A stretch of DNA of 64,000 nt from Antitrichia curtipendula (GCA_951230915.1 OX579638.1:32960322-33024321); one strand, 5' to 3'; counted from the stretch's first letter, positions 1-12,089 are shown. Notes: a model not told the origin generated them from the sequence alone. Translations and numbers: made by a program.

Positions 1-247
1 TAGTGTTGCTTGTAAATGAAAGAAGTATTTAAGACCGTAAAAATTAGGAACCCTTCTCTCTCTTGGCCAACTTCTTAGTATGATAATTTGCATGCCACTT
101 TTTTTGACATGATAGTACAGAGCACGGTTGAACTAGGTACGTTTGTTTCCTAGGGTTTAGTGAGAGGACAGAGGACGTAATGTTAGAGAAGCTCTGGGTT
201 AGGGGTTAGGGAATGCAATAAAAACTGACCATCGTCCATTGATGCAG

Positions 248-3200
248 GCTTTCTGAATTGGATGCGAATTGTTACGAGAATCCAGGCGCGAATGGCACCC
301 TAGACGTGCAATGCAGTCGTCAACTCAGCTGCATTCCGTTTCAAAATTACTTGAAATCTAACGGAGGCTGTCCGCCATGTCCCGACGGACAGTACATTGC
401 CAACCAAACACTTTGCATCTGTTATGGAGGTAGGGATACGCACAACAACAAACAAGACATTGAAGTAGTTCCATGATGTAGCAGATTCAACATTCAATAT
501 ATTTCTTTTCCAAAACTACCATGTGACATCCTCTGATTGATCAAGCCTTAAGAACCCTTTTCACCTTTCGATTGAATTCTAGGCGAGATGGCTTCTTGCA
601 ATTCATTCCATTAACTTTGTAGAGGATTGGAATTTTATTGAGGGTCCTCATCATCTTGGTCTTGTGATGCAGACAAGACGGTGTCAAAGAAGAAAACTTC
701 AATTGGCACCATTGCGGGAGGTATAGTCGGGGGAGTAGTAGTGGCAGCAACAGTTCTTCTTCTCATCAGTTTATGTTGGCTTCGACGACGACGACGATAC
801 AACCCTCATCGTGATGTCTTCTACACTGTGCGCGATGGTAACATATCATCATTAATAAACCTCACAGACAAGTCTTGCCATGTTTTAGGTTTTAGGAAGT
901 CCAATAATGGATATGTGGAGATCAATTGGGGTTCACTTGGAGATAGACTGTTTCATAGTTTGCTTAAACTCACAAGGGCGATAGTAACTTAAAACGACAC
1001 TCGAAATGACAGTTGAATGTTGGAAGAACGGTGTCATTGTAAGCACATTGGAACAACACTGTTGTGTCGTTGCAATGTGTTTTTGAATGACCTTGTCATT
1101 TAGTTTCAACTTTTTGTTGTAAGAACCATGTTGTTGTAAACAATTGGGAATAGGCTGCATCGTAAGTTGCTAAACCTCACATGTGGCAAGAGCACCTCAG
1201 AACGACATTCAAATGACTGTTTGATGTTGTAAGAACAATGTCATTGTAAGCACATAGGAGCAACATTGTTGTGTCGTTGTTTGAATGACATTGTTATGTT
1301 GTTTCATTGAAATATTGTAAGAAGCCTGCTGTTGTAAACACGTGACTGCAGGTGACAAACAGCAGCCGTGGGACACTCCCAGCGGAGTGCGTCGCTATAC
1401 TTTGGAAGACCTCTCGCGCGCCACGAAAAATTTCAGCAAGGAGCATGAGATTGGGTCCGGAGGGTTTGGGAAGGTGTTCTCTGGGAACTTCCCGGGGGAC
1501 AAGACGTTGGCTATTAAACGTGCGTCTACATCCACCAGTGAAAATGACCAAACGCAATTCCGTAATGAGGTCACTTGCTCAACCTTAAACCTTAAGCCCT
1601 AAAAAACTCTAAACCCTAAACCCTAGAAGCTCTCGATTATTAGTAAGGGTATTACAATGAGTTACTGGCTGGTTTCTGTTTTTGGTTCTTGCTTCTTTGA
1701 TATTTTCAGGTATTCGAAGTGTGCAGACATTCTTTGAGGGATCCATGTGAACGATTAGCAATCCTAAAGTTTGGAGATTGTTAGTATCTTATCTCTAAAA
1801 TATGACTCTAATAGCAATCTTTAGATTTTTGAGGTTTACACAAATGAGAGACTACTCATACGGTAGCCTACAAAGAGAAGCAATACCAAAAGAATTGGAA
1901 TCTTCCAATAACTCAATGTGGCACCTCCTAGTAGGTGTCATGTGTTGGAGAATGACTTGGTGAATGGAATATTTCAATCTTTAGTCACATTGGGGGAGAT
2001 TTCAACCACATTTTCTTTATCACCAATCAATTTCTTGCCCATTGAGATAAATATTAGCTTTCAGCATTTACTGACGAGGTGGCAAGTTTTGAAAGTTTGG
2101 GAAGAAATCATTATTTAAGAACCATTTTTTTTTCACACCTCCTATCATTCAGGAGAAACTTGGGTTGGCCTAGTTATCATGTATTTACATGCATGTTTTT
2201 TTTTGTCTCATAGGTGCTGCTCCTTAGCCGGTTGCACCACAAAAATCTGGTTCGCCTAGAGGGTTTTTGTGATGAAAACAATTTACAGGTGAGCTTCTCC
2301 TAGTAATTGTTGTGACTTGTCGTGCTTGTTGTGAACCAATTAAGGGGCAATTTCCATGTGCTGCCTGACCACCGCATTGATATCAATATCATGGGTGGTG
2401 TAGCGGAAGGGGTGAAATTGATATTATTTTGGCCAATGGATTGATATTGTTATGGCGGTCTGCTGCGACACAAAGTGTCCCTAACCCCGTTGCTGACAAT
2501 ATGGGGAAGTTTAGTTGTGTGACTTTGTAATTATTTAAATGGATTGCTAATGAGATGTTTGCTACTATGAACAGATATTGGTGTACGAGTACATGAGTAA
2601 TGGAAACCTTCACAATCACCTCTTTAGTAAGTCTTGACCAATATCATCTTAGTCTCTACTTAAGTGTATGCTGAAAGGTCTGAATGATTCCAGTTGTCCA
2701 ATGGATGCAGCATTCCCTTAACTTCTGATAATGTTGGTGCAGGGAAAAATGCGGGGAAGTATTTGAACTGGTATAAGAGATTGGAGATAGCCGTGCAAAT
2801 AGCTCAAGGCTTGGAGTACCTCCACTCTTTTGCTGTAAGTCTAAGTTACAACAAGTTCTCTACTCTTTCGAATGAGCAAGGAAAGAAATCCAGATTTCAA
2901 TCTTAAGCGAATACTATATTTACAAATGTGGGTGTGACTTATACTAGTTTTTTTCCTTCCATTCAGTCCTTGGTGTGCATGTGGGCTCATCTAACAGTAA
3001 TTGAATTGAATTGCTTCAGAAGTGAGCCAGTTCTTGAATATTTCAATGCCTCAGATTCTTAAGTTTTGTGCCACAGTGAAAAGGATGCGTGCTGTATTCT
3101 ATTCTAGAATGTTATGGTATCCTCTGTTCATCTTCAATCCAAAGTCACAAGAAAAAAGAAAAAGTTATAATTCTAGGTTTCAGATGGGCCTGCCCAGCCC

Positions 3201-5210
3201 TCTGAGACGATTTGCACTTAATTTGCCTCTCTATTGCATTTGTAGGATCCGCCGGTGATTCACCGAGATGTGAAGCCAACCAACATTCTGTTGGATGACA
3301 ATTTGGTAGCCAAGGTGGCTGACTTTGGCATCTCCAGGGAGTCACCCGAGTTACAAACGCACGTCTCTACGAACCCGGCCGGCACGGTGGGCTACTTCGA
3401 TCCGGAATATTTCACAACTCAAAGATTGACTCCAGCCAGCGATGTGTACAGCTTTGGAGTGGTCCTCCTTGAGCTCCTAACAGGCCAGAAAGTTATTGAT
3501 CATGTTTCACGGGGTGAAGAGTACAATCTGATTAAATGGGTAAGCAAGCACTAAACCCAATCAACTAGCCTATTACCACCCAGATTAGCAATCTGGGTAT
3601 CTTGTGCAGGTGCTTATTGTTGCCTGTATTTTTCACAGAAAGGATTTTTGAGTGGACTCAAATACAAGCGGAATCATATTAATCTGATAAAAAATGAAAT
3701 TGAAATGAATTTTCAAACTCATCTAGTGCAAAAATATAGGTGGGGGTCATGACCATCTTAAAAAGGTCATGATTAGTGACCTACCACCCTAATCCCTTTT
3801 GACGAGTGTTTTTAGAAGCACAAGTTTAACATTCTAAAAGCACCTCTTTTATTGCCTAAAGTTGCAACTTGTTCTAACGAGCATTTGTTCATAATTAAAC
3901 CAAGTTGAACCATCATTTAATGAACCACATCTTTATCACCCTGTTACCATCCATAAATAGATATGAATTTGACATCATTATCTTCCAATAGCACCCAATT
4001 GCATGCCCAAAGAAAATGAATTACACACTTTGCAAAAATGGGTGAGTTTTGTTATACAAATGAGAGGGTCCAATAGATGTTGGAATTGGGTGACTAATAG
4101 TGATAGGTTGATCTACCTTTTTATCATCTTTGTTTGTCCAGATTACTAATTATTTACAAGGCTTTTCCATGAGGTGTGCAAGTTGCTGAGTCACTAATTT
4201 ATATTTTTTGTGTAAACCCCAAGGAGCTCAAGCTTGAGTCCACCTTGTAAGCTAATATTTGATTATAGTGAGTTTCAAACAAATTCTATTCTGGATTTGG
4301 AATTATCCACTTGTGGCCATTTGGACACTGAGAGATTAACCATCACTCTTAATCTCGATTTGTTGCTGTAGGTGGAGCCGAGATTAGAGGAGTCTGGAAT
4401 TGACCTCGTTGTAGACCCGAAGCTTGAAGGCATCTACCCTCACGATGTTTTCCTACAGATGGCGAACATTGCCCTTCATTGTAGTGCATCTGAAAAGAAA
4501 GATCGACCCACTATGAAGGTAATTTCGATGCTGCTTAGTGAATTAATCCAAGGTAAAATAAAAACAGAAAATCCATATGGAAAGCTAATATATTAAGTTT
4601 CAAAATACATTTCTATCATGAAAGAGTTTAGGCTATGATTTTGTCTTTTTATTGGTACATTTCCTTACCTTCCATTACGCTACTTCAGTAGTTTATTCCA
4701 ACTCTTGTAGATATGGAAACGGACACTTTTGAGTTTTGACCATCAAGGATTAGATTATTGTTTAGACTGCTTACTCTTAACAACATCTACTGTAGGACAA
4801 CTGAGAGATTAGGACATGATTAATTAGGGATGTCAAAACTTTGGACTTCTTGTGCAAGATTTCACTATTTCTCTGTACTTTGAACCTTGCGTGATTTCAA
4901 GCTTGAGAATCTGGTGCCAAGAAAATGACTTAGAGTTTGCAAATTGCATTTGAGAATTGCCTCTTCTTGCAAGTATAGAAAGCTCACACTCTGACACCCT
5001 GTTTGTGTTTTGGTGCAGTATGTGGTGAGCATATTGGAACCTTTACTACGAAAAGTGGATCGCCCCCCTCCAACAACGGAGTCCATGTGGATGGACCCCT
5101 CCGACACTACATCCATTCCAGACAATGAATCCATCTTCACGAATTCCACAACGGCCAGCTCTTCCAACCCGACCACACGCGCCGATGATACCACAGTTTT
5201 ACCCAGATAG
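248..5210 (+). CDS. Receptor-like Ser/Thr protein kinase with Cys-rich ectodomain (5' partial)
   Basis: Nine exons with consistent phases: 248-429, 673-837, 1352-1569, 2214-2288, 2575-2626, 2743-2834, 3246-3539, 4372-4518, 5019-5210 (stop TAG). The first visible exon follows an AG acceptor and enters in mid-codon, so the signal peptide and first exons are missing from the window. Exon 248-429 encodes a cysteine-rich extracellular piece with a CPPCPDGQY motif. Exon 673-837 encodes a Gly/Val/Leu-rich transmembrane helix followed by an Arg stop-transfer run. The kinase then has the Gly loop GSGGFGKVF, the ATP-binding Lys in LAIKRA (about 1516), the RD catalytic loop [10 protein letters not shown] (3261), DFG (3321) and GYFDPEY in the activation segment, so it looks catalytically competent. 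The tail is Ser/Thr/Pro rich. By family it should be a plasma-membrane kinase phosphorylating Ser/Thr. The ligand and the RLK subfamily cannot be assigned; the ectodomain fragment is not one I recognise. Confidence 0.9.
983..1341 (+). repeat. Tandem duplication inside receptor-kinase intron 2
   Basis: Two diverged units of about 160 bases (about 983-1145 and 1185-1341) share runs such as GTCATTGTAAGCACAT and TTGTTGTGTCGTTG. The second unit ends about ten bases before the acceptor AG of the exon at 1352. Confidence 0.7.
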
Positions 5211-5971
5211 CATTGTCCCGCCCGAACTCTAAATCCTAAAACCCACATTTACTTCCTATCCAAAAACTCTGAGGTAATGCTACAATCCTACTCGTTTTGA
5301 TCTGCATTGTGTGGTAGTGGCTGAGCTGAGACCAAAGCATCATGGGTTAGATTATCCTCAAGAGCTGAGGAGGTTCAAGAGCAGTATTGAACACAATGCC
5401 AAGTTCTACTCAAGCAGGAATGTGCAGACTTGTACTTCTTGGTCATTCTAAGGTCTTAGAATGAGTAGAGGAGTTATGAGTTGTAATTCTCTTGTGAGTA
5501 GCCAATAAGATATTGACAAGGTTTTCTCAAACACTGCGCTTGGCATTATGCTTTCATAACAAAATCAGCCAGCAATGAGCAAATGAAGACGAAGCGCATG
5601 TCTTTAGGTTTGCTGTGGCGAGGCTACTTCATATGTGAGGACACATGACAACCAGTGAGGCGTAGAGTGGGTCACCTCAAACAATAATTAGACAATCAAA
5701 ATGAAGGCTAAATAATTTAGCTTGCAATTACTCTTGTGCTTATTGAAGTTGAAGAGGGGTGGATTTTGTGGAGCAAGTTTAGATAGATAGGGCTTGAGGC
5801 CTAGTTGTGCGGAATGTGAAAATGAGTTGAAAGAGTATGGAGCCTGTAATCTGTAGCTCTCCACTCTTTTACAGCTTAGAAAATTTTGGTTTGAGTTCCT
5901 GTATACTGTACTGTACCAACAGGTCACTTCACCGTGTTGAAAAAACTATAGTTTGGGATAAGCAAACTGGA
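5211..5971. other. 3' flank of receptor kinase, no gene seen
   Basis: Presumed 3' UTR and intergenic sequence between the receptor-kinase stop and the copia element. No supported ORF or repeat. Confidence 0.6.
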
Positions 5972-5976
5972 CAACT

Positions 5977-6150
5977 TGTTGGATACATACCGTACCAGTA
6001 TAGGACACTGTCCATATGATACAGTATAATATAGATATACAACACCTTTTAATAATAGGTGTGCCTGATTGTGAGAGTCACCTCTGCGATTTAAATAGTG
6101 TATTTTGTACACACTTTTATACAATGTAATAATATATTACAATCTCAACA
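5977..6150 (+). repeat. 5' LTR of copia element
   Basis: Starts TGTTGGATACATACC and ends CTCAACA, with the TGTTG/CAACA terminal inverted pair. It matches 11908-12081 over its full length, about 92% by eye. Confidence 0.95.
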
Positions 6151-6162
6151 TGGTATCAGAGC
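6151..6162 (+). other. Copia primer-binding site (initiator tRNA-Met)
   Basis: TGGTATCAGAGC lies immediately after the LTR. It is the standard complement of the plant initiator tRNA-Met 3' region used to prime minus-strand synthesis in copia elements. Confidence 0.92.
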
Positions 6163-6236
6163 TAAGTTCAAGGATCCTAATAAAATCTTCATTCTTGATG
6201 AAATCTTCATGACATATGTAGGCTCCATTGAACTTG

Positions 6237-6380
6237 AAAAATTGGAGAATAAAAACATCAATAATTTTTTCTTGCAACTTTCTGTAAAAACTTCAGAGAT
6301 ATCAATAAAAATTGGAGAATAAAAACATCAATAATTTTTCTTGCAACTTTCTATAAAAATTCCAAAGATATCAATAAAAG
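6237..6380 (+). repeat. Tandem duplication of about 72 bases in copia leader
   Basis: Two adjacent near-identical copies, each carrying TTGGAGAATAAAAACATCAA and a later AGATATCAATAAAA. They lie upstream of gag, in the untranslated leader. Confidence 0.85.
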
Positions 6381-6503
6381 AACTATCTCCTCTTATAATT
6401 TCTCAAATCTATTGAGTTAAAAGTACAAATGAAACTCTCAAATTTAAAATGACGTACTCTTCTATGAAATTAATGATCATTTTGTAAAATAATAACATTC
6501 AAA

Positions 6504-7345
6504 ATGACACAAAAAATAGACTTAAGTCACATAAGCAAATTTGATGGATCATATTTCAATATATGGAAACATAGAATGACATTAACTTTCAAAGTAGAAA
6601 AATTGTGGTTAATGGTAAATGGTGAAGAACCTTTACTCGTGGAGCCAACTATAGCTCAGATAGCTGATAGAATCCACCAAGCTTTATCAGCCGAAGGAGC
6701 AGGAAGTGTAAGCAATTGGGTGGACAGAAATGCCACTACATTAACCATTATTACAAATTGCCTTGAAAATCACATAGTTCCACATGTGCAATCCTATTCC
6801 ACATCAAATCAAGCATGGACAACATTGACAAGTATATTTGAATCACAAAATGTGATTACAAAAATGCATCTTAAAGAAATGTCACACACTCTCAAGATGA
6901 AAGAAAATGAGAGTATTATAAAACATGTTCATAAATTTAAATCGTGTCTCCAACAACTACTAGTAGCAAGATTATCTATCCAAGACAATGAGGCAATTCT
7001 TACTTTAATGAGAAGCTTGCCTCCAAGTTACACTACATTCATTTGTTCCTACAGAAGACAACAAAGCATTACTCTTCAATCACTATTCAATCACTAATAA
7101 GTGATTTGATACAAGAAGAAACTTTGATGAAAGACATAGGTTCTACATCAGAAAGTACATCAACTCTTTATGTAGGAAAGAAATCTTTTAATAAAGGCAA
7201 AAAGCCTTACTTTAATAAAAACTTCAACAAGTTTTCAAATCCAAAAGGTGAAAGTAGTTATAAACCTTTTGAGAAAAGGATTCAAACACTATCAAAAAAT
7301 GTTTTTATTGTAAAAAGTTAGGACATGTTATCAAAGTTTGTAGAA
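6504..7345 (+). pseudogene. gag: Copia gag (UBN2-type) with zinc knuckle, frameshifted
   Basis: The open part 6504-7097 starts with MTQKIDLSHISKFDGSYF and carries the copia capsid pattern, with FDGSYFNIWK followed later by a WTTL and a LMRSLPPSY motif. The frame then shifts to 7043-7321 and again near 7297, where a CX2CX4HX4C knuckle (CFYCKKLGHVIKVC) is readable. Capsid protein would package element RNA in the cytoplasm. At least two frameshifts break it, so no full Gag is expected. Confidence 0.88.
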
Positions 7346-7409
7346 TTAGAATAGCTGTTGAAAAAAGAACTCAATAAACTAATATTATTACAAAACCACA
7401 AAGATTGTA

Positions 7410-9060
7410 TATGGTGGCTTTGACAATAAATGAAGAATCTATATCTACATGGTATATAGATTCTAGAGCTACACAATACATGTGTCATGAATAAGATGCT
7501 TTCACTAATTATGAGCAATTTGTAAATCAACAAGTTGTTTATTTAGAAGATGACTTGACATCTTATAAAATTCAAGGGCATGGCAATATCACAGTCAAAC
7601 TTTTAAATGGTATGGAGAGAATCATACCTCCTGATGTATTGTACATTCCAAGCCTTGTCAAGAACTTATTCTCAGCTAAACAACTAGATAAAGCTAGGGG
7701 AGAAATTCGAATAAAGTCAGGAATTTCAACATTGTACAACAAATTAGGTCAAGTAATTGCAAAATGCAATTTACAAAATGACTTGTATAAATTAGGTGAT
7801 ACAGTAATTCCTAATGAATAAATAGTTGCTCTACCAGCCACTACAAATTTATATAAAGCTGAGTTATGGCTTCTTAGACTAGGTCATATCAATCAACAAA
7901 GATTGAAACAAATTTAGTCAATATAAAAAGGAATGGACAATTTTCTACAAAAGAAATATTTTTTTGTAAACCTTGTATTGAAGGAAAACAACACAAAGAA
8001 AAGTTTCCTAAGGTAGGATCACAAAGATCTATAGAAATATTAGGACTTGTACACTCAGACATATGTGGTCCAATACAAATAAAGACACATGCAAGTTTTA
8101 GATATTTCATTACGTTTATAGATGACTTATCTTGCTATTGCTATGTTTACCTCATGCAACAAAAATTTGAAGCCCTTGAAAAATTTATACATTATAAACA
8201 TTTTGTTGAAAAACAAACAAATCATTAAATTAAAATATTAAGGTTTGATCGTGGAGGGGAGTATACTTCTAAGGACTTTGATACATTTTGTTCCCAAAAA
8301 GGGATTAAAAAGGAATTTACAGTAGCCTATACGCTACAACTAAATCGTGTATGTGAAAGAAAAAATAGAACTTTAATAGGGGCAGTTTTAGCAATGTTAT
8401 CACATGCTAAACTACCTAAAGCATTTTGGGGTGAAGCACTTATAACTGCAAATTACCTTGAAAATAGAAGTCCTACAAAAGCTAGTTTAGAAAGCAAGAC
8501 ACCTTTTGAATTATGGTTTGGATGACAACCAAACTTATCTTATTTTAAAAATTTTAGAAGTAAGGCACAAGTTTTAGTTCAAAAGGATACATGACAAAAG
8601 TTGGATTCACATTCTATTGAAGCAATATTTCTTGGCTATAGTGAAGAATCCAAAGCCTATCGCCTTATGAATACTTCTAATTAAAAGATTTTAATATCAA
8701 GAGATGTTTTATTTAATAAAAATATTCACATTGACCAAAATATTGACTTACAAGAAGACAAAGAAGAATTAATAGATTTTAATCTATTTCAAAATCATAT
8801 TATTCCCAATATCCCACGTCTACATGAACAAACAAATGTACAACCAATTCAATAAAATGTACGACCAAATCAACAAGAACTACCAAACCAAAGTAATATA
8901 ATAAATACTCAAAATCCGTATAATGCACCTTCTCATGATGATTTATATGAAGTATTTTCATAAGTTTCATTAGAAAGTAAAGGACAAGATTTACCTCATG
9001 AAGAGCCAGATATGACCTCCAATATTAAAAACCAAAGTCCTCCAAGCTCTTCTTGACCTT
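7410..9060 (+). pseudogene. pol: Copia protease-integrase region, multiply interrupted
   Basis: The aspartic protease motif reads WYIDSRAT near 7450, where the family has D-S/T-G-A; the Gly to Arg change would abolish activity. A GAG-pre-integrase segment (ELWLLRLGHINQQRL) begins near 7860. The integrase core is readable from about 8040: LVHSDICGP, then FIDDLSCYCYVY, then FDRGGEYTSKDF, then LPKAFWGEAL and NRSPTKA. In-frame stops occur in the protease, before the integrase core, after KQTNH, after LWFG, and in the linker near 8855, 8960 and 9054. Inactive copy. Confidence 0.88.
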
Positions 9061-9862
9061 CAAGATAAATTCAGCCAGCAAAACACTTAATTGAGTCAAT
9101 TCAAGGTAGGCCTCCAACTAAAAGGCCTTGTTCTTATCATCAAAAAAAACATCAAGCTAATGTTGCATTTATTTCATTACAAGCTCTCAATACATTACAA
9201 GAAGCTTTGGAAAGAAAAGATACTAGAGAATGATAAGCTGCTGTTAATGCATAATTTAATTCATTATTAAAGAATAAAGCTTGGAAATTAACCCCGTTTC
9301 CTCCAAAAAGAATACCAATAAGTTGTAAATGGGCGTTTAAAATCAAAACCCATTCTAATGGTAGTATAGATAAATATAAGGCCAGATTAGTGGCCAAGGG
9401 TTTCACTCAAATAAAAAGAATAGACTATATAGACACTTTTTCTCCAGTTATTAAACTAAATTATGTCAAATTGTTATTAGCATTAGCTACCCAATATAAT
9501 TTAGAGGTCCATCAATTAGATGTGAAAACAACCTTTTTCTATGGCAACCTCAATGAAGAAATTTACATGAGTATACCTGAAGGATTAGAAACTTATGTAA
9601 AATTATTTACATCAAAATTTCCATTGGACCCTAATTTAGTTTGCTTACTTCTTAAATCTTCATATGGGCTTAAACAATTCTCTCGACAATGGATCAATCC
9701 AATTTTTACTTCTACATGGATTTCTCAGATTAATTTCAGATGCAAACATCCATATAAAAAAGGATAAAATTAATGGTTTCTTAATATTAACCATTTATGT
9801 AGATGACTATATTTTAGTAAGTAACAAAATTTCTCTTATTGAACATCTTAAATGTCCGTGAT

Positions 9863-10131
9863 GACTTATGTGTTGATGGTGTGTAGATGAGCTTGCAGGT
9901 TTGGCGTACTTTTCTTCTTAGAGGCGATGGACCATTGGTTTGAGTTGATGTATTCTTCAGCTTGCCATCATATTGCACTTTGAGATTGAGGTATATCATG
10001 AAAACCTGTAGCTTGTAAGCAACTTGCTCAAGTTCTTCTCTTATATTTTGAATAAGTTGAGTTACTTTTGATTCTGCTGAACTATTTGGCTTAGGATAAT
10101 AAACAAAAGGTTTACTGCAGTGATCGTCAGT
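9863..10131 (-). repeat. Inverted copy of copia 3' region inside RT
   Basis: The reverse complement matches 11178-11446 along its whole length, close to 90% by eye. The minus-strand translation (PFVYYPKPNS, then YDGKLKN) equals the plus-strand translation of the 3' copy. The segment takes the place of RT-connection sequence between YVDD and RNase H. Confidence 0.9.
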
Positions 10132-10321
10132 TGAAAAAAACCCACAGTTAGTTGTTTTATCTTCTACAAAATCAGAATACATGGCTTTATCCAAAGCAAC
10201 AGCTGAAGTTATTTGGCTACGACATTTATTAAGTGAATTAGGTTTTCTACAATTTAATCCTACTAGTATAATTTATTTTGACAGCCAAAGTGCTATTGTT
10301 CTCAATGAAAATCCTAAATAT

Positions 10322-10491
10322 CACTACAAGAAAATGAAGGGTTCTGCAACTATGGTTTTTTGAGTTGCAGTGGACACAGTTGTAGTGTAGTTAAACCGTA
10401 GTTGCACGCAACTACAATGCAACTACACTACAACTATGTCCACTGCAACTCAAAAAACCGTAGTTGCAGAAACCCTCTTTTTCTTGTAGTG
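10322..10491. mobile_element. Nested CACTA-type MITE, 170 bases
   Basis: Begins CACTACAAGAAAA and ends TTTTTCTTGTAGTG, with a 3-base target duplication TAT at 10319-10321 and 10492-10494. The interior is almost entirely an inverted repeat (GAGTTGCAGTGGACA against its complement) that could fold into one long hairpin. CACTA termini with 3-base duplications define the En/Spm superfamily. It splits the RNase H reading frame. Confidence 0.93.
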
Positions 10492-10650
10492 TATCATTCC
10501 CTCAGCAAACATGTGGATACCCAATATCATTTCACAAGTGAAAAGATTCTAGCTAAATAAATTCAACTTTGCCATATTTCAACTTCCGATATGACAGCTG
10601 ATATTTTAACCAAATCTTTGCCTCAAACAAAACACAATCATTGCATAACA

Positions 10651-11907
10651 AAGTTGGGTATGTGTTTGATACCCCAAGCTAAAGACAAATACATCCCTCT
10701 AATTCATGCTTTAGTAACTTTCACACCATCTTTTCAATATAAAAGACACAATTCTGATTTATGTGGGAGACAATCTGACTTATGTAGGAGGTCATCTTCC
10801 AAATGTATTTATTGTTATCCATCACCATTTGATCCATTTCATATACCTTTTTGTAATTCTTTTGCTAAAGCTATTAAGACTTCTCCTCACCTTGATTCTT
10901 CTCGAAGTGGAAGAAATATTAGACAACAATGTCAATTATCCAAGACTCATCAATGTGATAATGCTTCAACAAATAAATCTCAAATCATAAGATATAATCG
11001 ACCTTATTATGGACAGATTCAATCCCAAGCAAGTAAAAGACCATTAAAAAAGAAGAACAAGACTTTACCTCAACAAAGAGAATCCAACCTGATCCAACTT
11101 GATTCCATTTGTTTTCAACAATATAAACAACATCAATCTCCAAAATACTCCAAGTTAAAGTTGTCATCTTCAGCTAGCGATCACTACAATAAACCTTTTG
11201 TTTATTATCCTAAGCCAAATAGTCTAGCAAAACCAAAAGTAACCCAACTTATTCATAATATAAAAGAAGAACTTTAGCAAGCTACTTACAAGCTACGGAT
11301 TTTCATGGCATACCTCAATCTCAAAGCACAATATGATGGCAAGTTGAAGAATATAACAACTCAAACCAATGGTCTATCGCCTCCAAGAAGAAAAGCACGC
11401 CAAAGCTGCAAGCTCATCTGCACACCATCAGCACACAAGCCATCATCGACATTGTTTCAGCAACCTCTGTTGCAGCCGCAGCTCCATCGCAGTTATGGCC
11501 AACACCAATACTTATTAGCACACCTGCGTAATACACGAGAGCTACCCACTGTCAGCACTGACGTTCACCAAAGAATCAACAAACCATCAATATCCAAAGT
11601 TCAAGTTGCGGACACTCATCAACACACTAACTCCACACAACCACTCTGCACAGCAAGCAACCAACTCCTCGTAGCAAGTCACAAGCATTGTTCACCAAGG
11701 AACCTAAGTCACTCATCAAGCTACAAGCGCCACACATAAGGGCCGCATGTCAACATCCAAGAGCCGCACACTTCGAACAACGGCACACAACTTCTAAAAA
11801 TTAAGACTCTATGAAAACCTCTAGGCGGATGAATGGATGGATTACTTAAACGGATGTATGAAGCAAATGTGAACAACTAGTTGACTGGACTAGTGTACTA
11901 GTGGGAG
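10651..11907 (+). other. Extra 3' region of copia element, function unknown
   Basis: About 1.25 kb separates the end of RNase H from the 3' LTR, longer than a simple copia needs. An open frame, 10591-11277, continues from RNase H for about 200 codons after ADILTKSLP; a second runs 11305-11739. The product is Ser/Gln/Lys/His rich and I recognise no domain. A purine stretch GTGGGAG just before 11908 fits the polypurine tract. It contains the source copy (11178-11446) of the inverted segment inside RT. It may be captured sequence or a lineage-specific 3' UTR. Confidence 0.6.
11178..11446 (+). repeat. Source copy of the inverted copia segment
   Basis: Plus-strand partner of 9863-10131. It lies between RNase H and the 3' LTR, its expected native position. 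Confidence 0.88.
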
Positions 11908-12081
11908 TGTTGGATACATACCATATCAATATAGTACACTGTCCATATGATATAGTATAATATAGATATACATCACTTTTTAGTAAGAGGTGTACCTGAT
12001 TGTGAGAGTCACCTCTGCAATTTAAATAGTGTATTCTGTATACACTTTTATATAATGTAATAATATATTACAATCTCAACA
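11908..12081 (+). repeat. 3' LTR of copia element
   Basis: 174 bases, TGTTGG...CTCAACA, followed by the target duplication CAACT. Most differences from the 5' LTR are transitions, mainly towards A/T in this copy. Confidence 0.95.
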
Positions 12082-12089
12082 CAACTTTG

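Larger units (their letters stand above)
9150..10650 (+). pseudogene. pol: Copia reverse transcriptase-RNase H, rearranged
   Basis: The RT is readable from about 9170: WAFKIKTHSNGSIDKYKARL, LVAKGFTQ, DTFSPVIKL, VHQLDVKTTF, NEEIYM, SSYGLKQ, then a frame change and YVDD (about 9797), the polymerase active site. Directly after, a 269-base inverted copy of the element's own 3' region (9863-10131) replaces the expected RT connection. RNase H resumes near 10140 (LSSTKSEYMALSKATAE), continues through IYFDSQSAIVLNENPKYH, is split by a MITE (10322-10491), and ends with DTQYHFTSEKIL and ADILTKSLP. Confidence 0.9.
5972..12086 (+). mobile_element. Ty1/copia LTR retrotransposon, full length but decayed
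   Basis: The element proper is 5977-12081 (6105 bases). It has 174-base LTRs, TG...CA ends, a 5-base target duplication CAACT at 5972-5976 and 12082-12086, and a primer-binding site directly after the 5' LTR. The LTRs differ at about 14 of 174 positions by eye, mostly transitions, so insertion is not recent. Domain order is gag, zinc knuckle, protease, integrase, reverse transcriptase, RNase H, the copia order. Many in-frame stops look like CAA to TAA, CGA to TGA or TGG to TGA changes, as expected from deamination of methylated cytosine. It cannot encode its own proteins. Confidence 0.95.

Noticed and set aside
1588..1626. Telomere-like CTAAACCCTAAACCCTAG in a receptor-kinase intron
   Set aside because: Only two to three units; such telobox-like text is common in plant DNA and gives no evidence of a telomere or fusion.
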